NCBI GenBank assembly: GCA_947650285.1 | Contig: CANTFL010001373.1 | Coordinates: 1 to 64,000 of the forward strand | DNA length: 64,000 bases | Source: Hyaloperonospora brassicae | Lineage: Eukaryota > Oomycota > Peronosporomycetes > Peronosporales > Peronosporaceae | Reading direction: 5' to 3' | Shown here: piece by piece, positions 30,896 through 41,889 of the stretch | Numbering within the stretch: the first letter of the stretch is position 1 | Layout of the letters: every line of letters starts with the position of its first letter | Notes under the pieces: generated by a model | Told to the model about the DNA's origin: nothing | Seen by the model: only the letters and a program-made list of their open reading frames with translations | The model's database searches: none | Made by a program: the position numbers and the translations under genes

Positions 30896-32038
30896 TTAAG
30901 AGGCAAAGACTGAAATACTTAAAGAAGCTAAAGAAACGGTGGTCGGCGTTATTTAGTTCGTCAAACTCAAGGTCGTCAAATGAAAAGTCATCGAATGAAA
31001 GGTCATAGAATGAAAGGTCATCGAATGAAAGGTCATCGAACGAAATGTTATCGAATTGGAGGTTATCGAATGAAACGTAGTCGAACGAAACGTCGTCTGG
31101 TTATAGGTCCTAAATGAAAGGTCATCGAATTGGAAGTCGTCGAATGACAGGTCGTCGATCTCGAGGTCGTCAACGAAAGGTCATTGAACGCAAGGTCGTC
31201 GAACGAAAGGTCGTCGGAAGAGAGGTAGTCGAATAAAAGGTCGTCGAATGAAACGTCTTCGAACTCGAAGTCGTCGAATGAAACGTCGTCGAATGAAAGG
31301 TCATCGAACTCAAGGTCGTTGAATCGGAGGTCGTCGAGCTCAATGTAGTGGAAGATAGAGCACAGATCCAGGGTGCGAGAAGATTGACGAAGATTCATTA
31401 CACTTAGTTTACGTATAAGGAAAGAGGAGAAGAACAGAGGACCACTCAACGGTTCATCGATAGGAAAAGAGATAAATCAATACAGTGCAAAAATTTCCAA
31501 GTCCATGACACGCGTACACTTAAGGTAAGTCCCTGCATTGGCTAGATTATGCCTGCCGTCGAATCTCGAGAGGCATAGCTTGTAGAGGTATCTACTGGTA
31601 GCGCCAAGAGTTAGGAATGACCGGGTTGGGCAGCGCTCGCTATCAGCGAAGGAAGGATTATCATCGTCGACGAGCCGGTGACCCAATAGACGGCACCGTT
31701 GAAAGTCTTGTCTAGAGACAAGCCGGTGGGTCTTAGCTGAGGGCATCGTAATTCTTCTAGTCGGGCGGACACTACGCCCGGTGACCTGTAAAAACGCGTA
31801 AGCGTCGGCTTCCACCCGTTGGTGTAAAGTCACAGGAAGAGATAGGTTTCGAGGATGCTGAGCTCAGGCGGACTTCTGAAGGAGTAGTTGTAAGGAATCG
31901 GCTAGGCGAAAGCCGCAACTGAACCCGAAGGGGCGAACTGCGTAAGGATTTATCCAAGCATTCTAGCCCGTTGAGATGAATAAGCTCTGCTATTGTTGTG
32001 TTTGTACGTTGAGGCTGTTAAAAGACGGAATTGACTAA
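30896..32038 (+). repeat. LTR of the nested Gypsy, left
   Basis: Defined only by its near-identical partner at 44429-45571. The core of ~1020 bp differs at about six positions, but the first ~25 and last ~80 bp differ much more (nine changes in the last 80). Contains a 15-bp minisatellite at 30958-31350. Confidence 0.82.
30958..31350. repeat. 15-bp minisatellite inside the LTR, about 26 units
   Basis: Consensus TCGAATGAAAGGTCG with scattered changes. At least two units are 14 bp long, which moves the reading frame. On the minus strand a unit encodes a five-residue acidic/hydrophobic repeat close to Phe-Asp-Asp-Leu-Ser (for example LEFDDLSFDDVSFDDFEFED in 31063-31449). The right LTR carries the same array at 44491-44883. 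Confidence 0.85.
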
Positions 32039-34700
32039 CTACAATACCACAACTAGTGCCGTGACCCGAGATTTATATGTGTGTAGTTGTTTAGCAGGTA
32101 CCAAGCAACTAACTACGCGCGAAATGGTCACACATTCAAAACTAGCGAGCAGGGGGATCTCAGTGTCTGCTGGAAAATCGTCGCGCGCTCGGTCAACCCA
32201 TGCGATGAATTATGACACCGAATTAAAGGTGAAAGTGAAACGAGAACCTGGTATCGACGAGTTTGAAGAAGGTGACTAGGTGGGAAAAGATAAAGATAGA
32301 AGTGATGAATAGACAATGGAGGAGTTTTCGAAGAAAATGTAGAAAAGCGACTTCTTCACGCGGGACATGTGAGCCGCGTACAGGCGATGAAGGAGAAGCT
32401 TGCATAAGCGCTGAGAGAATTTGTGCAAGCCGAGCAAGGAAAGGAAGATGACGACGAGCTGAGGTCGATGGTAAAAGAACTTCTAACGGCCATCTTCAGG
32501 ACCCCGAAAAGGATTTCTACGCCTCAGGTAAACCGGATCATTCATCTAATTGCTGACGATATGAAATTGAGCAGGTGGATCAAAAAGTTCGACATTGAAC
32601 GTTCCACACAAGCAAAATGGTAGGAACTCTAAACCATGTTAAACATGACCTGCACCGTTATGAGCATTTGGGAATTTTTGGCGTACACGACCTACCTCTT
32701 GCGTACAAAGGGATACAAGTACATATATTCGCAGAACCTTAAACTGACTGAGACTGTCGTAAACCCGCGGGTTGTGGACAAAGAGATGAAGAAATGGAGA
32801 GCTAAGCTCAGAGACGCGTTTGGAATAGACGCAAATCCGAGCGTCAGACCTTCAATGGAACAGCTGCATGGAGACGCCGCTTCAATAGAAGCGAAACCAC
32901 CGATAATATCTAGTTATAAGCCACAGTTAAGATCCAGTGAGACTCAAGAGTGGGCAAACGCTCAAGGAGGCAAGAAAAATGAAATAAAACCGATAGCATA
33001 CTCTCGAAACGAGCGATTGACTTATATGGAGAATGTCTACATGGAGACACTAAGGTCATCCCTTCGACGAGAAGTAAGCGTTCGTAAACGAGAGGCGACG
33101 ATGGACGAGGACCCTGCGACGACGACGACGAAATGACGACGAAGTTGGGATGGGATAACAAATCGGAACTCATTCGACGAACAATTGCAATCGTCGTCCA
33201 AGCCTCGAAGGATTTGTGAGTGAACGAGGACAGATACTCTAGATTCGAACGCATTTCCCGTTAGAGAAGATTGCCAAGTTCGATTGAAGACGATACCGGC
33301 CCGATAAAACTCTAGAGTGAATTAAGACGTTCACTTATAAGACGAAGGCAACATGCAAGCCCTAGAATGATTGGCGTAAGCCATTATCATTGATTCGAAG
33401 GAAGACGGTCAAACGTTGGTACCAATAGTTGCCGAAGAATCGCAGAGGACATAGAAGTTGCCCATCAAGGCATTTTGGACTACTACTGCTCACAGTACGA
33501 TCAGTCGGCCAGATCCAGGATTGACTCGGCGAATCGCCAGAAATCGGAACATGTGTGCGACTTCCTCCTCCGCTTAAATGGACACGCACGAGCTGCGCAG
33601 ATATAATACGAGAAGGGCGGGTACGCGTCTGAAGATCATGTGGAGCACTTATTGCTAAAATGTGGAGATGATGACTTGATGGACTTCATCTACCCGAAAA
33701 GACTGGGTGATATACATCGAGTGGGACAGATCATCATTCATCGGTTGCTATACGAAAAGCGCAAGAAGTAGCGTGACAGAATGAGCAGCAATCGACTATC
33801 TGATCCACACATATACGAGTCTATGATCACTTTTCGCAGAGACAGCCTTAACGACAGCACGCGTCAATTAAAAGGCCGACGTGACAACAGACGTGATGGT
33901 CACCAGTTAGATCATCGAGAAAGACGTGACGGTCACCGCGTCGATCACCAAGAGAGTCATGAAGAACACCGACTTGTCAGCAGAGACAGGCAACCGAGGC
34001 GCGAAGGACGAACAGGACTATACGAGTACGACGGAAGCCGTCGTATTACCCTCGCATCGGCAACTACGGACGATTTCCGGGCTGCAGTCAAAGAATTGAG
34101 GCTTATACAATACGCTGATCATTACGAGTCGAAGGAAGACGAAAGCGACTACGACTACACTAACTACTACGACTCGGACTCTGACGCCGATTGCATGGAG
34201 GTGAGCAGATAAGTGAATAGAGCGGCGTTACCTGCAGAACGCGGTGAGCGACCACGACCTAATCCTAATACTATGGGTCGGGCAGGCGTACCGGCGAAGC
34301 ATGAGGTACGAACTGATCCTCGTGACCAGGCCAACCAACGTCATTTGCCAGACCGCTCAAGAGAACGACGACCATGGGGTCCCTGTGGAGCGTGTGATAC
34401 AGGAAGACACGACGCTCACTTTTGCAGAAGACGTTGAAAATTCTGCAAACATGTGCATGACGTCGGCAGGTGCGGACGGTTTACCAAGTTCGAACGACTC
34501 ACCAAGTTTGTCAAGTCATCGATCGATTGAACAACCGTGCCCGAAGAACTCCAACACATCTATTCGCCAGTCCATTTAAACTAGGAGGCTCGCCGACTTT
34601 GACCAGGTCGGTAAACAACGGACTGCCGCAGTCAGTGGAATCAGCAGTCGACGCGAACTACGTGGTAGATTTATTGGATACACAAGAAGGTCCGGCGATG
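32039..34700 (+). pseudogene. Nested Gypsy gag
   Basis: Open pieces in order: 32031-32279; 32423-32623 (VKELLTAIFRTPKRIST and MKLSRWIKKFDIER); 32636-33136; and a piece near 33500-33760 with DFLLRLNGHARAAQI and EHLLLKCGDDDLMDFI, typical of the capsid region in oomycete Gypsy gag. A very charged Arg/Asp/His-rich tract follows (33781-34212). 34213-34437 ends in an intact CCHC knuckle, CGACDTGRHDAHFC (34384-34425). A second cysteine cluster follows at once (KFCKHVHDVGRC), its first Cys codon having become TGA. Gag builds the particle and packages RNA. Broken at least five times. Confidence 0.75.
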
Positions 34701-34739
34701 AAGCGTGTGAAAGGTTAAATAGACGGAAGCATCAGCTGG

Positions 34740-35670
34740 AGATGTCAACTACCGACGAATCAGTTGATAATGAAAGAGCGATGGCTCGGATGGACGCATC
34801 AGCCATCTCTGCGACAGATGGATTTGGAAAAGCCACTAAAGTTGCTACAAGCGGAGCGACTAGAACGGTGGTCGTCAAGGAAGTTTGATCGGATAATAAG
34901 AATGAGAGCTTCTGTGATGGGGAAGTGAATAATATACGGACTAAGATCCTGCTTAACACAGAGCAAACATCTCAGCGATAAGTGAAACGTTTGCACGAAG
35001 GCTTAAGCTCCTAGGTCGAATGAGTTTGGACAAGCATATCGACGTACAAGGGATGATAGAGTCAGGGGTATTCACGACGTCACGAATTACGGTCAAGATA
35101 GCACTCTGGTGAAAGGTGATCTTCGAATTTGAAGTATGGATCATGCCACATCACGCGGGATAGGCCTAATACTCGGAACAGATTTGATGATACCAGCTAG
35201 ACTCCTTCTAAATCTGTATAATTCGACAGCCAAATTATTCGATTTTCTGGTTGTGCCACTCCTTACGTCCCCGATGGAAGTCGACGGGCAGGAGTGAGGG
35301 AGGTAATTCACAGGGGGACCCAGAGATACCATGTAATCGATCTGTGAGGGTCTAAGTTGTTTAAGCTGCAGTGCAACAACCAATTGGATCCACGCAAGAG
35401 CTGTGGGTTCGTCGACTACCCACAATACTTCCCACAATCATACATAACATGAAAGGGAAAGCGACGACGGTCAGATTAACCAATCTCGCATCATGGGTAA
35501 CGACATGTCCAGCACATTTCCCGATCGTAGTGTGGATGCCACACGGTACGTTACCACGAGATGAAGGATACGTACGCGTAAATTCGTCGAAGTACAGAGA
35601 TTGGCAAGTGCTAGCGTACGAACATGTCTAAGACAAAGTATTGATGCAGAAAGAGAAAGGTTTGCATTAG
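34740..35670 (+). pseudogene. Nested Gypsy protease and spacer
   Basis: ILGTDLMIPARLLLNLYNST at about 35165-35230 is the C-terminal half of a retroviral-type aspartic protease (ILGxDxL motif). The catalytic DS/TG is not readable. Downstream, 35530-35631 reads VVWMPHGTLPRDEGYVRVNS and then SKYRDWQVLAYEHV, a strongly conserved spacer segment of this Gypsy clade whose function is not known to me. Many stops lie between. 34732-35437 minus-strand frames over this stretch are shadows. Confidence 0.6.
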
Positions 35671-37520
35671 GAATAGTTGTCCCGACAATTACCAGCCGTG
35701 GAACGGCCAACTTATACTCTATCACATGCAATCCTTCGTCGAGATGAAACTACGGTCGATACGCAGTATACGACCGACAAGGACAAACGAAATTGGTCGG
35801 GTACAGACAACGTAAGACGACAAGCTCAAGGAGCTCCCTCAAAATTGACGGGGAGTGAGCCGAATAGGAGTAATGGTCAACCCGCTAATCATCATGAAGC
35901 ACCGGCCAAGAATGTCACGAATCGCGACGGAAGCATCAACAAGGCTACGTGCCACTAGGAAGGAACCAGGGCGGTGTGTACGGCGTTTGAAGAGGAGACG
36001 TTGTTACTCAATGAACCACTTCGGCGTGTCGTGTAAGCTAGATACAATATTAGATCAAGCTATCCAATTTTCTACATCACATTTATCGTCACGTACGAGG
36101 GAGGATAACCCTGTCGACGAACTGGAAGATCGGTTCTTGTGCCTCCTGGAAGAGTCGAGTATGGACCCACTAGAGATAGAGCCATCTACTGCGCCGTTGG
36201 AACGATTTGGTACGAGCATGATTCCAGCGAAGACACTGTAGTGGATTATGCTCGCGAACTTGTGTCTCTGCCGAACGTCACGGAGCTGACACATACAAAA
36301 AAAGACTACGATGAAAATAATGTGATATCATCAGCTCATGATGAGGAGCAACAGGCCAAGTGGATCGACGTGTTGAAGAAACATGAACAGATCATGATCT
36401 CGAGTGGGGTTGCATTACCTTCTTCAGCAAACGGAGTAGTTTGCGATATTAACGTAAATGAACACGATTCTTTTAACAACGGGCTCGACGTTTACCACTC
36501 CGACATCTGACACAAATGTACGAATTACTGAAAGGATTGTTGACGGCAGGACTCATTGCTTTCTCACAGAGTCCGCGTGCCTCACCGATCGTAATTGTTC
36601 CAAAGAAAATAGCGGGGACATACGATTGTGTATTGACTACAAGATGGTAAATGCGGTGACGGCAGACATGGAAAATGCAATGCCTTTAGTCGACGAACTG
36701 CTAACGAAGTAAGAAGACTATCAATAGTTTTTCTCTCTTGATGCTGCTAGTGTGTTCTGGGCGATCATGATGACTTAGAGAGCGAGACACATATCTGCTT
36801 TTGTGTGCTTTCTGGGAAACTTTGAATGGTTGCGGATGCCATTTGGATTAATAAACGCCCCAATGATCTATCAGCAAATAATTGACATTGCCTTGTGGGG
36901 CTACGTTCGGCCTAAGGGAGGATTGAGTAAGTTTTCGGAGAAATTGATAAACATGGAGAAAGAAGCAGCGAATATTAGGACGATGGTATCATCATGAACA
37001 CCATCATACGTTTGACCCACGCACACCGTAATCAAATATGAATGAGATTGCTACATCAACACAGGGCCCGACGCAGTACAACGGATGGTCAACGACCCTG
37101 AGAACGACACGTTCCTAACAGGCGGACCCGACGAAACTAAACTTACACCGGTGTTCAAGCATCGATCATTCGTCGACGATCTTTGTTTTGCTAGATGGAG
37201 TTTTGGTGAATGCTTAGCAACACTCAATCAGTTGTTCGAACGATTCAGTAAATGTTGAATAAGTGTGAGTTTTACGAAGAGCATCTTTGGTTAACCGCGA
37301 ATTGACTTCCTCTCCCATAAAGTAAACGCGCAAGGAATTGCAGCTGATTCAAATAAGCTGGCAGCTACCGCTGGGATTCGCTTTCCGACGTCGAAGAAAG
37401 GAATGCAGGCATTCCTAGGAGCTCTCAATTACTAAAGTCGGTTCATTGAGAATATGTCTATCTATGGGGCGGTCGTCTATCAACTTAAGTAAGACAATTT
37501 CCTGGGGTCACCCGCTCTGG
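35671..37520 (+). pseudogene. Nested Gypsy linker and reverse transcriptase
   Basis: The linker has SSGVALPSSANGVVCDINV at about 36400. RT fingers follow in another frame: SGDIRLCIDYKMVNAVTADM and MPLVDELLTK (36600-36712). Then FSLDAASVFWAIMM, AFVCFLGNFEWLRMPFGLIN with APMIYQQIID (36720-36890), and the catalytic box as FVDDLCF near 37165. The thumb runs to about 37440 (FPTSKKGMQAFLGALNY). Phe replaces the Tyr of YxDD. More than six stops or shifts. RT copies element RNA into cDNA. Confidence 0.82.
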
Positions 37521-38563
37521 CGAGAGCTCGTTAATAGTTTAATCTCCTCAAACAGATAATCGATTAAGCACCCATACTCTGTCATTTTGATCAAAGTCTA
37601 GATGTTCACGTGATGATCTTCGAACACGAATGGGCACTGAGTAGCACCCTTATGCAATGCCACGATCACAAATTGCATCCAGTGCGATTTTGCGGTCGAG
37701 TGTTGAAAGAGAATGAGAAGAACTACACCCGGCAGAGCGCGAGGTGCTCGCGCTATTACAACTGATCAAAGTCGCAAATACACTGCTGGTGGAGAAAACG
37801 ATCCATGCCAATCTGAGATACTTAACAATGGAGTGGGTCTTCACGTCCAAACCAATATATAGACGCGCAGTCAACTTTGATGGACTATTGTCACCCTATC
37901 ATTTGAAAATCAAAGAGTCGGCGAGCGCGATGTCGATTTTCTACAGCTACTCCACGCGTCCATCACACCGAGAGTCGGCTCGACGAATCGCTGGCCCACA
38001 TTGCCCCAACCCTACTCATGGAACGATATTCCGCTTCGATCTTGAACTTTTATACGCCCAAATCTCGCCAAAATTAGTGGGTTCGTCGTGTCTTTCGACG
38101 GTTCGTCGAAGACAACAATGCATGGTGGATTTGGAAGTTGTGCAAAATATCGTGGAGACTGCCCAAGTGGACAGTCGTAATGGCTGCGAGTGATTTCCTA
38201 CCGTCTACCACAGTAAATTTGGCATAACACGCCGGCATGAACCGAGGCGCTCAAGCTGCATTGAATAACCAAGTTACGGATCTGGTCATCGTGGGAGACT
38301 CGAGGTTAGCGATCCAACAAGCCATGGTAGTGATCACATGTAAACACCAAGCACTGCAAGTAAAATTGGCACGTCATAAAGAGTTAGTAACGAGATTTAA
38401 TTCCTTACGGTACATGCACGTTATCCGCTGTTACAATGCAGATGCCGACGTCCTGGCCACGGAAGTACTAAAAGCTAAGACAGAAAAGCTACTCTTAGGT
38501 GAGGAACGCTATGAAGAGCTTCAAAAATTAAACCGGATACAAGAAAAGTTGGCTGGAAATTAG
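37521..38563 (+). pseudogene. Nested Gypsy RNase H domains
   Basis: The first part gives FDQSLDVHVMIFEHEWALSS and RVLKENEKNYTRQSAEVLAL (37590-37800), the RNase H-like domain adjoining RT. The second, 38237-38563, is an open 108-codon frame with NNQVTDLVIVGDSRLAIQQA and FNSLRYMHVIRCYNADADVL-ATEVL. This is a second, complete RNase H fold end (DSRL and DxLATEAL motifs). Such a dual arrangement is usual in this oomycete clade as I know it. The intervening stretch 37850-38230 is degenerate. Confidence 0.75.
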
Positions 38564-39038
38564 AAACCCGATGCGATCATTGAAGCAAGCCAGCGGTGTC
38601 AGTGATTACATGGAGTACAACTCGTCGCGTGCGATTCGCCGACCAGCTAAGTGGCGGGCGATCGACAGAGGAGAGTGAAGAGTCGGTTGAAAATCGAGAA
38701 TAGGAGAAGCGCGTTCGACGCCGTGACCCGACCGAATTCAGAGACTCGAGGATCATCCAGTGCGGAGGATGTCGGCTCAACAGCCGTCCGACAGGAACAG
38801 AGAGAACGGAGATCGACCGCAAAAGATGAAGAGACGAAGTGGGCAGACCTCAAGACGTAGCTGCAAGGAGAATTCGACAAACTTACACACCGTCAAGCTA
38901 GAGAATCCGGGAAGATCGCTGATCGATTTGTGTTGAGCCAGGACGGGTTGCTCTATTACGAGTGACGGCGGCGAGAATCAAGATAGTCACGAGAAGATGA
39001 CAATAAACTACCACTCGTAATTTCAACGACGCTAATCA

Positions 39039-39858
39039 ATGAAATACTGTCAAATTGTCATGACTCCATATAAGGCGGTCACCAAGGAATGGTGCGGACT
39101 TATCACAAGGTCAAGATTGATTATTACTGGACCGGACTGTGTACAGATGTGTCAAGTCATGTACAAGGTTGCGAAGATTGCAGCACGAGCAAAAGCAAGC
39201 CAACATTCAAGGGACATTCGCTGGGGATATTAGTTTCGGAGCGACCGGTTCAGGTGGTGTATATGGACTTTGTCAACCAACTCCCGAAGATTCGACGGGG
39301 AAACACAGCTCTTTTACTGTTCCAAGATCATTTTACGGGGTTTGTGATAGCTAAAGCCATGAGTGATACGTCGGCACTAAGGTAGCGAAAGCGTTTGAAG
39401 AGAATATCTTCCGTCATTTTGGTGCTCTTCGTCTCATTCGTCACGACAGAGATCTTAGGTTCCTGAGTGAGGTCTGTCAAAATTTTGCTGAAATGATGCA
39501 AGCTAAGGCAAGAGCCAACCTCAGTTATCGCCCACAAGCAAACGGACAACAAGAGCGAAGGGTAAAGACAATGGTACAAACAACGCAAGACTACGTGGAA
39601 GATCCACTACAAGCGGATAGGGATGACATTGCAGAAAAACTGGTGCATGCCATAAACAATTATAGAAATCTAACGAGAAAAAAGACGCCGTTCTGTATAA
39701 TTCACGGGTGGGATGCCCACTTAACACTGAATGCGATGACAGAATCAATGCGACTTCCCAATCCAAGGAATAATTGGGTGGTGGACTCTACGAATCCAGT
39801 CCTGTGGCGTCTCAAGTCTAACAGGCAGCGGGAAGTGGACCTTCGACTGGAAAAATAG
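39039..39858 (+). pseudogene. Nested Gypsy integrase
   Basis: A zinc-binding piece appears as VQGCEDCSTSK. The core has VVYMDFVNQLPKIRRGNTAL (first Asp), then after a shift RHDRDLRFLSEV (second Asp, DPRF altered to DLRF), and SYRPQANGQQERRVKTMVQT (Glu). 39493-39858 is open for 121 codons through NNYRNLTRKKTPFCIIHGWD. Domain order and motifs are unambiguous. Two or three frame changes make it inactive. Integrase would have inserted this element into the family A copy. Confidence 0.82.
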
Positions 39859-39979
39859 TACCGAGAGAGAGAGAAAGCAAGAAGGGTACGTGATCATAAC
39901 GAACTACTCAGTTTAGCTGAAAGACGGATGGAGTCAACAAACAAAAAACTGGATACTGAGTAAGAAAACGAGTCATTAG

Positions 39980-40560
39980 GAGATCGAGCTGGTCAAACAG
40001 GTGACAGCAGAGTTCAAAGCACGAGTGCAAGGCGAACGGCGAATGCCTCGATTAATGAATAAGACCAGGTGTGGCTTTTTATGGAACGAATGAATTCTGG
40101 ACTGTAATGAAGATAGCACACAGGTAGCATAGACCTTTCCGAGTCAAGAAACAAGTTGAAGAGTTCGCGTTTCCACTGGAGTTGCCAGAGAGAAGAGTAT
40201 ATCGATTCTATCCAGTAGTCCATCTATCACGCTTAAAAAGGTGACATGACAAGGTTTGCGTCCAACGATGAAGCTGGTGTTCGACTGGGGGAAACATATC
40301 GACTAGATTTCGATGAAGAACTACTGCCAAAAGATAGTTGAGTGCTCGACAAGGCGAGTGGTCGATACGAAGTCGAAGCTAAATTGGATGACGACACGAC
40401 AAGGACGACGACCACTGACAGGAGTCATAGGAAATTCTTGGTCAAATAGGTGGGATAAAATGAACCCACGTGGGGGCCATTATTCAACCTGTCGTGTGGA
40501 AGCTTATTATTCGACTACTTGAGGAAGAAGAAGCGAGAGTATCGTCTGCAGATGGCGTAA
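39980..40560 (+). pseudogene. Nested Gypsy integrase C-terminus and chromodomain
   Basis: YRFYPVVHLSRLK (40200-40240) is the end of the GPF module. Then RLDFDEELLPKDS and an acidic spacer lead to a chromodomain, HRKFLVK-stop-VG-stop-NEPTW (40425-40475), followed by NLSCGSLLFDYLRKKKR. Two aromatic/tryptophan positions of the chromodomain have become stops. It ends pol; the 3.8 kb that follows is not pol. Confidence 0.7.
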
Positions 40561-40599
40561 GTCACCGACGAACAGTAAGCGAACGACACCGCGCATATC

Positions 40600-41889
40600 C
40601 TCTGTCAGTTAAGCTGCATACAAAAGAGGAGATGATAATACTGCAGTGACATGCATGAGTATTTCAACGAAGATGACAAATATTAAACGATTACAAGACC
40701 GCGTCAAAGTGACCACCAAATAAATGTTAGCGACGTTGTAGATTTTAAAATCCGAGGACAGCGTAGAGCCGCAACGAGGAGCATCAGAGAAAATCTGCAT
40801 ACCGGTACGGATATCCGGTCCCGGTGCGGACGGATCTATAGCCGGAGGTGGAGCTTCGATTGAATCAAACATCCTCAACAATTACGGACTTTACATCTCT
40901 TTTGGATACGCCCACAGGCGCAAAGACAGGAAACACCTGGTTACGTGGGCGAAAACAAGTGTAATAAGGGTGCTATGCCGGACAAGTCAACCACCAGGCA
41001 CGCCAAGTTTATCTTGATCAAGAGCGCCAAGATCGGAGGTCCATTCAGTGCTAGCGGGTACCCACGCATTGCTCATGTTCAAATACACGTGGATCGACGG
41101 CTCGAAGAATATTTCCGGGTCGAGTCGAGGGCTGGTCCAAACGAAATTCTCACAATAGTAGCGTCGCGAGGACACGGATCAAAGCATTTACAACCACTCG
41201 CAGAAGATCACGGCGTCGCTTGCGAGCACTGTTGCATTCCACCTACGCGGCGTGGATGCGAATCAAGTCGTCAACCGAACAGTTAAGGTTATGATCTGCA
41301 TGATTACCCATCAAAACGCTCGAGTCCAGAAGCCAGTGAGTGCGTTCCCAAAGAGAAACGTAGATACTCGAACGAGTGTCGACGCCAACCGATTTCACAC
41401 GATCTCAGCAGTCTCCCCGATACTTAAACCACGCATCGTCCACCTCAGGTATCGTAGAATCTGGACGAGGCAAGTACTTGTTAGCGCTTAATCCGGAACG
41501 TGCGCTATCCAGCGCGTCTTCAGACAAGAAAAAGGGAGTAGAAGGAAACAAAGCCAAACTGGTTGGCACGGGTGCGATGGATTGTACACGTCCGCGAATG
41601 CCTGAATTCCATCGAGAGAGATCGTAGTGAAAGCGACGAATGACTTCGACCCTTCTATCATTTGCCGGATGGGAGATTGCGAGGACACAACGCGCGACCA
41701 ACAGCGAGCGGAATCGAAGTGGTAAAATGTGACACCCGACTTGCACACATGGCGGGAGTAGAACAAAAGTCACGCGAAAGCACTTGATTCGCTCGAGACC
41801 GAAGCAGGGAATTTGGCACAGCCAGAGATGACGGCAATTCAGCGGCAGTCAACACGGAGCACTCAGGAGCAACAGCGACGGCTTCCAAC
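40600..41889 (-). other. Distal part of the nested element's antisense coding region
   Basis: Minus-strand frames read like protein in places, e.g. DALDSARSGLSANKYLPRPD and EVDDAWFKYRGDC (41405-41560) continuing past a stop as SLWERTHWLLDSSVLMGNHA. The plus-strand frame 40945-41286 overlaps and is less convincing. The gene end is unclear and no domain is recognised. Possibly the 3' end of the antisense ORF that begins at about 44270. Confidence 0.35.

Noticed and set aside
30958..31350. CRISPR-like array
   Set aside because: Units are contiguous, degenerate and without spacers; the context is a eukaryotic LTR.
31063..31449. Possible pentapeptide-repeat protein (Phe-Asp-Asp-Leu-Ser repeats)
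   Set aside because: It lies wholly inside an LTR, is copied in the other LTR (44596-44982), and the repeat lacks the small residue at the position that true pentapeptide-repeat proteins require. A 15-bp DNA minisatellite explains it.
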